A stretch of 64,000 nt of DNA. Origin: Sphingomonas echinoides. Lineage in GTDB: Bacteria; Pseudomonadota; Alphaproteobacteria; Sphingomonadales; Sphingomonadaceae. How positions within the stretch are numbered: the stretch's first letter is position 1; each line of letters starts with the position of its first letter. The notes below the pieces were generated by a model that saw only the letters and a program-made list of their open reading frames with translations, did not search any database and was not told the DNA's origin. Location of the stretch: contig NZ_JAPYKK010000012.1 in assembly GCF_029623395.1 (NCBI RefSeq), positions 45,548 through 109,547 of the forward strand, in the 5' to 3' direction. Shown piece after piece: positions 51,118-59,240 of this stretch. A program made the translations under genes and the position numbers.

Positions 51118-52509
51118 ATGCTGCAGAAAGCAGACGGCGAAACTGAATTCCAACGCCTACATGCCGGGGCGACACCCATATCCAAACAGACGCGTCGGTT
51201 CCAACTGTACGTGTTGCTGGCGGTGTTCGACGTCGTCGCGATCCTGCTCGGCTTCCTGATCGCGGGATTGCTGCGGTCGGAGCCGACGTTCGGCGAGAAC
51301 GGCCTGCGGCTGGCGATCCTCGTCACGCCGATCTACGGTCTCGTCGCGCTCAACGGCAACGCCTATGGCTATCACGTCCTGCTCAACTGGAAGCGCGGGA
51401 TGGCGAAGGCCGTCGGCGCGTTGATCTTCGCGATGGCGGCGGTGTTGTTCGTCGCCTTCTTCTCGCGGGCGTCGCTCGAATTTTCGCGGCTGGTGTTCGC
51501 GACCGGCGCGTTCCTGGCGATCGTCCTGCTCGGGATCGGACGCTACAGCTTCAACAGCGTCGTCAAGCACACGCTCGGTTCGGTGATGCGCACCGAACTC
51601 ATCATCGTGGACAATTGCGATCTACCGCCGCTGGGCGACGCGTGGGTGATCGACGCGGCCGCTTACGGCCTGCGCCCCAATTTGCGCGACCCCAACATGC
51701 TCGATCGTCTCGGCACCGCCGTGCGCGGCGCGGATTTCGTGCTGGTGTGCTGCGCCATCGAGGATCGCGCGGCATGGTCGCTGTTGCTCAAGGGGACAGA
51801 CGTCCAGGGATTCGTGCTTGCGCCCGAGTTCGACGAGGCGGGCGCCAACCGGATCATGCGGTACGAGGGCCAGAGCGTCATGCAGGTCGCCTCCGGCCCG
51901 CTCGACGTCCGCAATCGCGCGATCAAGCGTATCATGGATCTTGCCGTCACGGTCCCCGCGATCATTGCGCTGTCGCCGCTGCTGCTGACCGTCGCCTTGG
52001 CGATCAAGCTCGACAGCAAGGGACCGATCCTGTTCCGACAGCAGCGGCTCGGCCGGTCCAACCGGTTGTTCTCGGTGTTCAAGTTCCGCTCGATGCACGT
52101 CGCGGATTGCGACGCCGACGGCAACCGCTCGATCACGCGGAACGACCGCCGGGTGACCCGCGTCGGCGCGCTGATCCGCGCGGTCAGCATCGACGAACTG
52201 CCGCAGTTGTTCAACGTGCTGCGTGGCGAGATGAGCCTCGTCGGTCCACGCCCGCACGCGCTTGGGTCGCTTGCCGGTGAGCAGCGTTTCTGGGAAGTCG
52301 ACCAACGCTACTGGCACCGGCATGCGCTCAAGCCCGGGATCACCGGGCTCGCGCAGGTCCGCGGCCTGCGCGGCGAGACACGCGAACGCGACGATCTCGT
52401 CAAACGGTTGCAGGCGGACCTTGAATATCTCAACGACTGGACGCTCGGACGCGACATTGCGATCATGCTCGCGACGTTCCGGGTGATCGTCCACGACAAG
52501 GCCTATTGA
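51118..52509 (+). CDS. Polyprenyl-phosphate phosphoglycosyl transferase (EPS-initiating)
   Basis: A 463-residue membrane enzyme that starts repeat-unit synthesis by transferring a sugar-1-phosphate to undecaprenyl phosphate. Four TM helices lie in about residues 25-130, followed by a Rossmann-like middle domain (IVDNCDLPPLGDAWVIDAAA), then the PF02397 catalytic domain: one TM (PAIIALSPLLLTVALAIKLD), GPILFRQQRLG, VFKFRSMHV, DELPQLFNVLRGEMSLVGPR, and PGITGLAQVRG. ATG 51118 is chosen; GTG 51028 would add 30 residues. First gene of the EPS locus. Confidence 0.92.
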   Translation: MLQKADGETEFQRLHAGATPISKQTRRFQLYVLLAVFDVVAILLGFLIAGLLRSEPTFGENGLRLAILVTPIYGLVALNGNAYGYHVLLNWKRGMAKAVGALIFAMAAVLFVAFFSRASLEFSRLVFATGAFLAIVLLGIGRYSFNSVVKHTLGSVMRTELIIVDNCDLPPLGDAWVIDAAAYGLRPNLRDPNMLDRLGTAVRGADFVLVCCAIEDRAAWSLLLKGTDVQGFVLAPEFDEAGANRIMRYEGQSVMQVASGPLDVRNRAIKRIMDLAVTVPAIIALSPLLLTVALAIKLDSKGPILFRQQRLGRSNRLFSVFKFRSMHVADCDADGNRSITRNDRRVTRVGALIRAVSIDELPQLFNVLRGEMSLVGPRPHALGSLAGEQRFWEVDQRYWHRHALKPGITGLAQVRGLRGETRERDDLVKRLQADLEYLNDWTLGRDIAIMLATFRVIVHDKAY

Positions 52510-52527
52510 CGCCGGATTCCCGGCGTC
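52508..52527 (+). terminator. Possible hairpin at stop of phosphoglycosyl transferase gene
   Basis: GACGCCGG pairs with CCGGCGTC around a 4-nt loop; the stem overlaps the stop codon. No T-tract. Confidence 0.35.
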
Positions 52528-52667
52528 GGCCGCTACCGCGATCGACTGTAAAATTGCCGATGTCTTCATCACGGTTATGAGGCTATTTACCTGTAGCGCC
52601 GTAACTAGACGAATTGGCAGATATCCGCCCTGTGCCGGCGACGACATGGGGATTGGGAGGGAAACAC

Positions 52668-52907
52668 TTGGAAACGCCTTACGACTGGATGACGCTGGCC
52701 ATTTTTGCCGGACTTATCATTCTTTTCTTGCAACGTTCTACCGCGGAGACGCCGAGCGACAAGATGATCCACTACGCCCCCCCGGCGATCGGCTGCGCGG
52801 TGGCAAATTACCTCGGCAATCATGAGCAGCATGCGCTGGCGGTCATCGCGATCGTCGCGATCCTTGCCTATATCTGGTATGTTCTCAAACCCTTGCAGCG
52901 CACGTGA
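52668..52907 (+). CDS. XrtV sorting-system accessory protein, small membrane protein
   Basis: A 79-residue protein with two or three hydrophobic helices: DWMTLAIFAGLIILFLQRST at the start, APPAIGCAVANYLGNHE in the middle, and ALAVIAIVAILAYIWYVLKP at the end. This matches the small accessory protein found directly before exosortase XrtV in sphingomonads, so far as I recall. The TTG start at 52668 is chosen because GGGAGGG lies 6-7 bases upstream; an ATG at 52614 would add 18 residues and is out of line with the conserved start. Molecular role unknown. Confidence 0.78.
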   Translation: METPYDWMTLAIFAGLIILFLQRSTAETPSDKMIHYAPPAIGCAVANYLGNHEQHALAVIAIVAILAYIWYVLKPLQRT

Positions 52908-53045
52908 GCGTTGCTCGGTAATGTGCCGGAGGGTCCTCCGTCGCATGTCCGGGCATCATAACGATTGCTTGTCCTATCTGCCCCCATTCGGTGTTCCCGA
53001 TTCGGGTCGATCCTTCCCAAATTGCTCTCGCCGAGGCACCGCGTG

Positions 53046-53936
53046 ATGTTGACCACAACCGCTCCCCCCGACATCACGACGCGGCTCCGTTCCTGGACGC
53101 CGGCGATGGTGTTCCTGATCCTCGCTGCGCTCGCGTTCACCATTCCGACGATGCTGACGGTGGCACAGGAAAGCTGGAGTACCGAACAGGGCGCGCATGG
53201 TCCGCTGGTGATGGCCACCGGGATCTGGCTGGTGCTACGCGAACGGCACCGCATCACGGCGGTGGCGCGACCCGGCAACCTCCTGCTGGCGATAGCGATC
53301 CTCGTGCCGCTCCTCGCCCTGTTCATCCTGGCGAGGATCACGTCGATCATCGAGATCGAATCGATCGTCATGTACCTCAGCCTGGTCGCGGTGTTCTACG
53401 CGCTGTTCGGCGGCGCGGCGGTCGGTGCGGTCTGGTTTCCGCTGGTCTATCTGCTCTTCGTGTTTCCGCCGCCCGATACGCTGTTCGCGGCGATGACGCA
53501 GCCGCTCAAGATCGCCATTTCGGAATGGTCCGTCGATATCCTTTACCTGCTCGGCTATCCCGTCGCAGGGTCGGGGGTGACGATCCAGATCGGGCAATAT
53601 GAGATGCTGGTCGCGGCGGCCTGTGCCGGCCTCAATTCGCTGATCAGCCTGACCGCGCTGGGCCTGTTCTACACCTATCTTCGTCATAGTTCGAACTGGC
53701 GCTACATGCTGTTGTTGGTGGCGTGCATTGTGCCGATCGCGGTGCTTGCCAACCTCGTGCGCGTGCTGATGCTGCTGCTCATCACCTATCACTTCGGCGA
53801 GGCCGCCGGTCAGGGCTTCTTCCACGAACTGGCGGGGATGACGATGTTCGTCACCGCGTTGCTGAGCATCTTCGTGATCGATTGGCTCTTCACACCGCTG
53901 CGCCAACGTTGGGCACCCGCAGGACACCTCGCATGA
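53046..53936 (+). CDS. xrtV: Exosortase (XrtV type)
   Basis: A 296-residue polytopic membrane protease/transpeptidase that cleaves PEP-CTERM proteins. The catalytic triad is visible: Cys193 in AAACAGLNSLISL, Arg239 in LANLVRVLMLLL, and His260 in GFFHELAGM. Eight or more TM helices surround it, with VFPPPDTLF at about 139-147. ATG 53046. Assignment to XrtV rests mainly on the preceding accessory gene and sphingomonad context. It overlaps epsI as ATGA. Confidence 0.9.
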   Translation: MLTTTAPPDITTRLRSWTPAMVFLILAALAFTIPTMLTVAQESWSTEQGAHGPLVMATGIWLVLRERHRITAVARPGNLLLAIAILVPLLALFILARITSIIEIESIVMYLSLVAVFYALFGGAAVGAVWFPLVYLLFVFPPPDTLFAAMTQPLKIAISEWSVDILYLLGYPVAGSGVTIQIGQYEMLVAAACAGLNSLISLTALGLFYTYLRHSSNWRYMLLLVACIVPIAVLANLVRVLMLLLITYHFGEAAGQGFFHELAGMTMFVTALLSIFVIDWLFTPLRQRWAPAGHLA

Positions 53937-54649
53937 CCGAATCGATCATCGACGCACCCGGGGCGACGGCTTCGTCCGAGGTCGCCAACTTGCCCCGCCG
54001 CCAGATCCTGGCGGGGGCCGCGCTGCTCGCCGCCGCGGGTGCCGCCTTTGCCCTGAAACCCAGAACAGTGCTGCGCACGCTCGGCACCGCCAAACTGGAC
54101 AAGCTGGTGCCCCACGATTTCGACGGCTGGCATTTCGAAGCGTCGAGCGGGCTGGTGCTGCCCCCGGCCGACCAGTTGCGTGACAAGCTTTACAGCGAGT
54201 TGGTGACGCGGGTCTACAAACGCGCCGATGGCAGCACGATGATGATGCTGATCGCCTATGCCGGATCGCAAGATGGCACGATCCAGGTCCACCGCCCCGA
54301 GGTCTGCTATCCGGCAAGCGGGTTCCATCTGACCGACATCGAAGATCGCGACGTCACGCTTGCGCCCGGGGTCGACATTCCGACTCGTTTCATCGTTGCG
54401 GAAACCGAGTTGCGGACCGAGCAGATGATCTACTGGACTCGCCTGGGCCATCTGTTCCCGCGCAAATGGTCGGAACAGAAGCTCGCCGTGGTCGAGGAAA
54501 ACCTGCGCGGCATCATTCCGGACGGTGTTCTGGTGCGGATCTCGACGATCGGCGAAGGCAATGCCCGGACGAGCCTCGACCAATTTGCGGCCTCGCTCTA
54601 CCGCGCCGTCGGCCCGCGGATGAAGTCCGTGCTCGTCGGCCCGGCCTGA
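53933..54649 (+). CDS. EpsI-family exosortase-associated protein
   Basis: A 238-residue protein with a twin-Arg-like basic start and one TM (PRRQILAGAALLAAAGAAFA, about 21-40) followed by a periplasmic EpsI domain: VPHDFDGWHFEASSG, YAGSQDGTIQVHRPEVCYPA with the conserved HRPExCYP, GFHLTDIEDR and WTRLGHLFPRKWSEQKL. EpsI domains accompany exosortases and EPS loci; the function is unclear. In many genomes EpsI is fused to the exosortase; here it is a separate gene overlapping it by 4 bases. Confidence 0.9.
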   Translation: MTESIIDAPGATASSEVANLPRRQILAGAALLAAAGAAFALKPRTVLRTLGTAKLDKLVPHDFDGWHFEASSGLVLPPADQLRDKLYSELVTRVYKRADGSTMMMLIAYAGSQDGTIQVHRPEVCYPASGFHLTDIEDRDVTLAPGVDIPTRFIVAETELRTEQMIYWTRLGHLFPRKWSEQKLAVVEENLRGIIPDGVLVRISTIGEGNARTSLDQFAASLYRAVGPRMKSVLVGPA

Positions 54650-54700
54650 CGTGGACTACCAGTACAACCGCCTTTTAACGAACCACAAAAGGGTAACAGA

Positions 54701-55570
54701 ATGATGCGCAACAAGACCATGCTGATCACCGGGGCCGGTGCGCTGCTCCTGCTCGTCGGCGGCTGCGACAAGAAGGTCGGCGGCCAGGTGGTCGCCGTCG
54801 TCAACGGCGAAGAAGTCACGCAGCAGGAAGTCAACGCCGAGTTGCAGGGCGCCAACATTCCCGCCACCGCCGACCGCAAGGCGATCATGGCGCAGGTCGT
54901 TCAGCAGATCGTCGATCGCAAACTGCTGGTCCAGAAGGCCAAGGCGGAAGGTCTCGACAAATCGCCGAGCTATCTCGAACAGCTTCGCCGCGGCGAAGAC
55001 GCTTTGATCATCAACCTGCTGACGACCAAGGCCGCCAAGGGCGTTTCGCTCCCCGATGCCACTGCCGTCGACAAGTTCATCGCGGATAACCCGACGCTGT
55101 TCAGCCAGCGCAAGCGCTACACGCTCGACCAGATCTCGTTCCCGCAGCCGAGCGATCAGGCGGTGCTCCGCCAGCTCGAACCCGCGCATTCGCTCGAAGC
55201 GGTCGCGGCCACGCTGTCGGCAGCCGGGATCCGCTTCACGCGCGGCACCAACACGCTCGACACCGCGATGCTGGCTCCGGCCGTCGCGGCCAAGATCGCC
55301 GCCCTTCCCGCGGGCGAACCGTTCGTGACTCCGGACAAGGGACAAATCGTGGCAAGCGTGATCACCGCGACCACGCCCGCACCGACCGCAGACGCCCAGG
55401 CGCGTCCCGCGGCGCTCGAGTTGTTGCGCCGCCAGTCGCTCGGCAATGCGATGCAGAAGCAGTTGGAAGCCGCGCGTGCGTCCGCGAAGATCACCTATCA
55501 GCCCGGTTTCGCGCCGCCCAAGACGCCCGCAGCCGGTGCCACCACCACGGCCCCCGCTACCGCGCCCTGA
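54701..55570 (+). CDS. EpsD-like peptidyl-prolyl isomerase lipoprotein
   Basis: A 289-residue lipoprotein: signal with lipobox LLLVGGC (Cys at about 23), then a SurA/PpiD-like chaperone arm with GQVVAVVNGEEVTQQEVNAE and MAQVVQQIVDRKLLVQKAKA, and a divergent PPIase-like middle (YTLDQISFPQPSDQA). This is the EpsD arrangement of EPS/exosortase loci. The C-terminus is a Thr/Ala/Pro tail. ATG 54701; 51 bases after epsI. It probably assists envelope assembly of the EPS machinery. Confidence 0.85.
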   Translation: MMRNKTMLITGAGALLLLVGGCDKKVGGQVVAVVNGEEVTQQEVNAELQGANIPATADRKAIMAQVVQQIVDRKLLVQKAKAEGLDKSPSYLEQLRRGEDALIINLLTTKAAKGVSLPDATAVDKFIADNPTLFSQRKRYTLDQISFPQPSDQAVLRQLEPAHSLEAVAATLSAAGIRFTRGTNTLDTAMLAPAVAAKIAALPAGEPFVTPDKGQIVASVITATTPAPTADAQARPAALELLRRQSLGNAMQKQLEAARASAKITYQPGFAPPKTPAAGATTTAPATAP

Positions 55571-55654
55571 CCCGACCATAATCCGGGCCTTCGCAACGGA
55601 GGCTCGGGTTCCTGTGCCGTCTACCCCCGTGACGCAGGCGTCGTTACTCCGCCG

Positions 55655-57139
55655 TCACCGCGACAGCGGATCGTCGGACAGGTGGAAACTGGCGACGACT
55701 GCATCTGCCCGCGGGCTGATCCGCGCGGCGCGCGCCATATCTCGCAGGACGGTCGACGCTGCTTCGCGCTGCCCATTCCGCTCGATTAGCATTTTCGCGA
55801 GCCGAGCTGCCGCCCGCGTCGAGTACGGGACCACGCCCAAGGCCTCGCGCAAATTACTCTCGGCAAGATCGGGCTGGTTCTGCTCCAGCAGAATATCGGT
55901 CAGCGCCAACCGTGCGGTGATATTGCCGATGTCGTCGGTAACCAACTGCCGGGCATCCGACAACGCGCCCCTGTAGTTCTTCGTTGCCGCACGGAACCGG
56001 GCGCGCGCGAGCAAGGCACGCGGCTGCGTGGCGTCTACGTCCAGAATGTCTTCCAACCGCCCCAATGCGTCCTGAACCGCACCGTTCAGTCCGATCGCGA
56101 ACGCCATGGCGGCCTTGGCGTTGGAGTTGCCAGCGTCCGGGGCGCCCTTCGGGACGGCTGTCCCCAACACGCGCAGTGCCAGGTCGGGTTGCCCGGTCTC
56201 GTTGGCGAATTGCGCGAACGTCGCGCGAATCTCGAGCGAATCCTCCTGCCCGCCGAGCAGAATCTGCTTGGTCGACAACGCGTCGCGCCCCTCGTCCAGC
56301 CACATCTCGAGGATCTGGGAAGCGAGGGCGATATCCGTCGGATGCTGGCGCAGGAGCGGCATGACGAAGTCGAACGCGCTGTCGGGGCGTTGCGTCTGAT
56401 ACAGCCAATCGGCGTAATCGAGCTGCATCCGGGTATCGGACGGATTGGCGTTGGCCAACCGGGCGAGAGTCCGTTGATACCCGTCGCGATTGCCGTTCGA
56501 AAGATACAGATCCCGCAAGAAGACCAGGCGCGAGGTGGGATCACCCATCGTCGCAAGCGATTCCTCGATCAGCTTGGCGGACGCAGCATTATCCCCCTTG
56601 TAAGCGAGCGCCTGCCCCTTGAGGATCAACGCGCCGACATCGGTTGGGCTGATGGCGAGCACGCGGTCCGCGAACGCCATCGCCTTTTTCCAGTCTCCGC
56701 GTTGCAGCGCGGCGCCCCCTTTCATCGTCAACGGCAAGGAATCGTTGGGATTGATGACGAGCAACTGATCCGCATAGCGATCGACCTTGTCAGGCAAACG
56801 AACGGTCAGCCCCAGCTGGCACAATTGCCGAAGCGCTTCGAGATTGCCCTTGTCGAGTTGATAGACGTTTTCGAACGCATTGAACGCGTTACCGAAGTTC
56901 TGCGTGGCGAGTGCAATGCGCGCCGACGTCAGCCAATAATCGCTGACATCGTCGCGATTCCTGATCGCCGTATCGATATTGCGTCGCGCCGCAGCGAAGT
57001 CTCCTTGCTGCAGTGCGGTATCAGCCAAGGCCGCTGCTTCCGCAGCGCGCGAGTCCTTCGTCGAACACCCGCTCACCCCCCCGACGAGGAGAAGCGACGC
57101 GGCAAGCGCCGCTGCGAACCGTGCAGGCAAAGGCTTCAT
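55655..57139 (-). CDS. TPR-repeat lipoprotein in EPS locus
   Basis: A 494-residue lipoprotein (lipobox GVSGC at about residue 25) composed mostly of tetratricopeptide-like helix pairs, for example ALADTALQQGDFAAARRNID and QPDLAESNLREALGVVPYST. It resembles the PrsT-type TPR proteins seen with PEP-CTERM/EPS systems, which may scaffold secretion. It is on the opposite strand to its neighbours: convergent with the EpsD-like gene, divergent from the Wza-like gene, so it has its own promoter. ATG 57139. The first ~28 residues form the signal. Confidence 0.82.
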   Translation of the reverse strand: MKPLPARFAAALAASLLLVGGVSGCSTKDSRAAEAAALADTALQQGDFAAARRNIDTAIRNRDDVSDYWLTSARIALATQNFGNAFNAFENVYQLDKGNLEALRQLCQLGLTVRLPDKVDRYADQLLVINPNDSLPLTMKGGAALQRGDWKKAMAFADRVLAISPTDVGALILKGQALAYKGDNAASAKLIEESLATMGDPTSRLVFLRDLYLSNGNRDGYQRTLARLANANPSDTRMQLDYADWLYQTQRPDSAFDFVMPLLRQHPTDIALASQILEMWLDEGRDALSTKQILLGGQEDSLEIRATFAQFANETGQPDLALRVLGTAVPKGAPDAGNSNAKAAMAFAIGLNGAVQDALGRLEDILDVDATQPRALLARARFRAATKNYRGALSDARQLVTDDIGNITARLALTDILLEQNQPDLAESNLREALGVVPYSTRAAARLAKMLIERNGQREAASTVLRDMARAARISPRADAVVASFHLSDDPLSR

Positions 57140-57342
57140 TGCAGGAAATCATCCGATGATGCGTAAGGTTAGGCCACGTCGACCGTGCCGGGGCCGGACG
57201 CGCGTTGTCAATGTCTTCATCTGGGATGGCCGATACAGCAATCACCAGTCGCCCTATAAACGCGGCGTTAAGGCTGCTTTCACTAGCGTAGTCTAGTGCA
57301 GTTGCGCTAGGAACGACAAAACCGGTGAACAGGGAAATTGCT
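57140..57342. promoter_or_regulatory. Divergent promoter region of TPR and Wza-like genes
   Basis: About 200 bases between divergent start codons. It contains the inverted repeat CACTAG-cgtagt-CTAGTG (57281-57298), 45 bases before the Wza-like start, a possible operator. Confidence 0.45.
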
Positions 57343-57948
57343 ATGATCTTTTCGGGACGAACCGCACGTCATTGTGCGGCGGTGGGACTTCTGGCGCTTG
57401 CGGTTCCAACCGTTGCGCAATCCGCACCGAACGCGCCGACACAGTTGCGTGCATACCGGATCAATCCGGGCGACGAGATCGAGATCTACGTTTGGGGCGA
57501 AGAGCGCCTGCAGCGCGTCGTCAAGGTGCTGCCGGACGGCACCTTCTCCTTCCCGCTGGTCGGGCAGATCGACGCGCTGAACAAGCTGCCGGCCGATATC
57601 GAGACGCTGGTGTCCAAGGGTCTGCGGTCGCAATATCGCGATACGGTTCCGCAGGTCACGGTTTCGGTCAAGGCGCCGACGGGCTTGCAGTTCAGCGTCG
57701 CCGGCAAGGTGAAGGCAGCCGGTGCCTTCACTGCGGGCCGGTACGTCAACGTGCTCGAGGCGTTGGTCATGGCGGGCGGTCCCGCCGACTTCGCCGATGT
57801 CGGCAACGTCGCGATCCTGCGCAAGTCGGGAACCGGGCTGAACGTGATCAAGGTCCGGCTGACCGACATCCTCAAGGGCAACCCCAGCGGCCGCGACCTC
57901 GCCGGTCTTCCGCAGCTGGAAAGCGGTGACACGGTGATCGTACCGTGA
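57343..57948 (+). CDS. Wza-like polysaccharide export protein
   Basis: A 201-residue polysaccharide export protein. Signal peptide (residues 1-26) then a Poly_export domain, YRINPGDEIEIYVWGEERLQ and LPDGTFSFPLVGQI, then a SLBB-like domain with VAGKVKAAGAFTAGRYVNVL. It is short, like the export proteins of PEP-CTERM-type EPS systems, and lacks a clear lipobox. ATG 57343 with CAGGGAAA upstream; a GTG at 57325 is in frame. It overlaps the next gene as GTGA. Confidence 0.9.
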   Translation: MIFSGRTARHCAAVGLLALAVPTVAQSAPNAPTQLRAYRINPGDEIEIYVWGEERLQRVVKVLPDGTFSFPLVGQIDALNKLPADIETLVSKGLRSQYRDTVPQVTVSVKAPTGLQFSVAGKVKAAGAFTAGRYVNVLEALVMAGGPADFADVGNVAILRKSGTGLNVIKVRLTDILKGNPSGRDLAGLPQLESGDTVIVP

Positions 57949-59240
57949 GGGCGCGTACCTGTCTTGCGCTGTGTGCGATTACCGCGGCGACCCCTGCGTT
58001 CGCGCAAACCACCGAAACCCGGTTGAGCGCGGACGTATCGAGTTCGCTCGGCTATTCGAACAATCCCTTCGCGACGACAGGCTCCAATACGGGTGCAGGA
58101 TTCGTGCAGGTCGACATTCGACCGCAACTGCGATTCCTGCGCGAACGCAGCGTGCTCACGCTCAACGTCGATGCAAACGTGCAGCAGTATTTCAGCCGCT
58201 ACACGCGATCGGACAATTACTCGGCCGGGGTGGACTATGCGTTCGTTCCGTCGGAGCACATCCGTGCGCATCTGAACGCAAGCGCGGCAAGTTCGCTGGT
58301 CGGATCGACCAATGATCTCTCGAATCGCTTCGTGACGGTGAATCCGATCGGCAGCACCCCAGGAACCGGCAGCATTGCCGATCCGGTAAACCCGCTTCCG
58401 ATCGACACGCTCCCCGTCAACAACGGCACCGACATCGGGCTGTTCGGAATCGGTGCGCGGCGCCGCTCGCTCAACGCCGGCGGCGACGTGACCGCGACGC
58501 TCTCGGCGCGCGACGTCGCCACCGCGAGCGCGTTCATCATCGATTCCCGCTACTCCAACACACAGGCGACCGGCGGCGGGTTCAACGCGCTCGGCGACTA
58601 TACCGGCTACGGTGGCTCAGTCGGATACAGCCGACAGCTCAATGCCTATGTCCAGGCGGGTCTTCAGGGAACGGCGTCGCGTTACGATTATTCGACCGTC
58701 GGCGGAGACACCACCGTCTATTCGGTGCAGGCGACGACCACCGCACGGATCAACGAATATTGGACGCTGGACGGTGCTCTTGGCATCTCCTTCATCAATC
58801 GCGAGATCGGCGGCGCGCAGACCGCACTGTCGGGCAGGCTCGCCTTCTGCCGTCGCGGCATCCGCTCGGTCTATTGCCTGACCGCCAACCGCGCCGTTCT
58901 GCCCACCGGCACGCTCGGCACGCAAATCTCGACCTCGGCCGGGGGCAGCTATTCGTATCGCCTGACCGAGCGCAGCAACATTCACGCATCGGCAGACTAC
59001 AGCAAGAACAGCACGCCCGGGAACGGGATCGGCACCGGGATCGGCGTGATCCCCGGAAACGGCTTGCTCTTCGGCAACGAGTATCTGCGTGCGTCGGTCG
59101 GCTATGATCGCCAGCTTCGCCAGCGCCTGCGTCTGATCACCTCTGCCAACTACCGCAAGATTTTCGGCGGCAACTCGAAGCGTCCCAGCGATTTTGGCGG
59201 GATGGTTGGCGTTGCAGTGCGCCTCGGGGACATTCGATGA
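57945..59240 (+). CDS. Outer-membrane beta-barrel protein of EPS operon
   Basis: A 431-residue protein with signal peptide (residues 1-20, ending TPAFA) and amphipathic strands with alternating aromatics, such as LSADVSSSLGYSNNPF, DNYSAGVDYAFVPSEHIRAH, and a last strand FGGMVGVAVRLGDIR. Outer-membrane barrels of this size occur in exosortase-linked EPS operons next to the exporter and chain-length genes; I infer a role in polymer export or surface attachment. GTG start 57945 overlaps the previous stop; the stop overlaps the next gene as ATGA. Confidence 0.8.
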   Translation: MRARTCLALCAITAATPAFAQTTETRLSADVSSSLGYSNNPFATTGSNTGAGFVQVDIRPQLRFLRERSVLTLNVDANVQQYFSRYTRSDNYSAGVDYAFVPSEHIRAHLNASAASSLVGSTNDLSNRFVTVNPIGSTPGTGSIADPVNPLPIDTLPVNNGTDIGLFGIGARRRSLNAGGDVTATLSARDVATASAFIIDSRYSNTQATGGGFNALGDYTGYGGSVGYSRQLNAYVQAGLQGTASRYDYSTVGGDTTVYSVQATTTARINEYWTLDGALGISFINREIGGAQTALSGRLAFCRRGIRSVYCLTANRAVLPTGTLGTQISTSAGGSYSYRLTERSNIHASADYSKNSTPGNGIGTGIGVIPGNGLLFGNEYLRASVGYDRQLRQRLRLITSANYRKIFGGNSKRPSDFGGMVGVAVRLGDIR

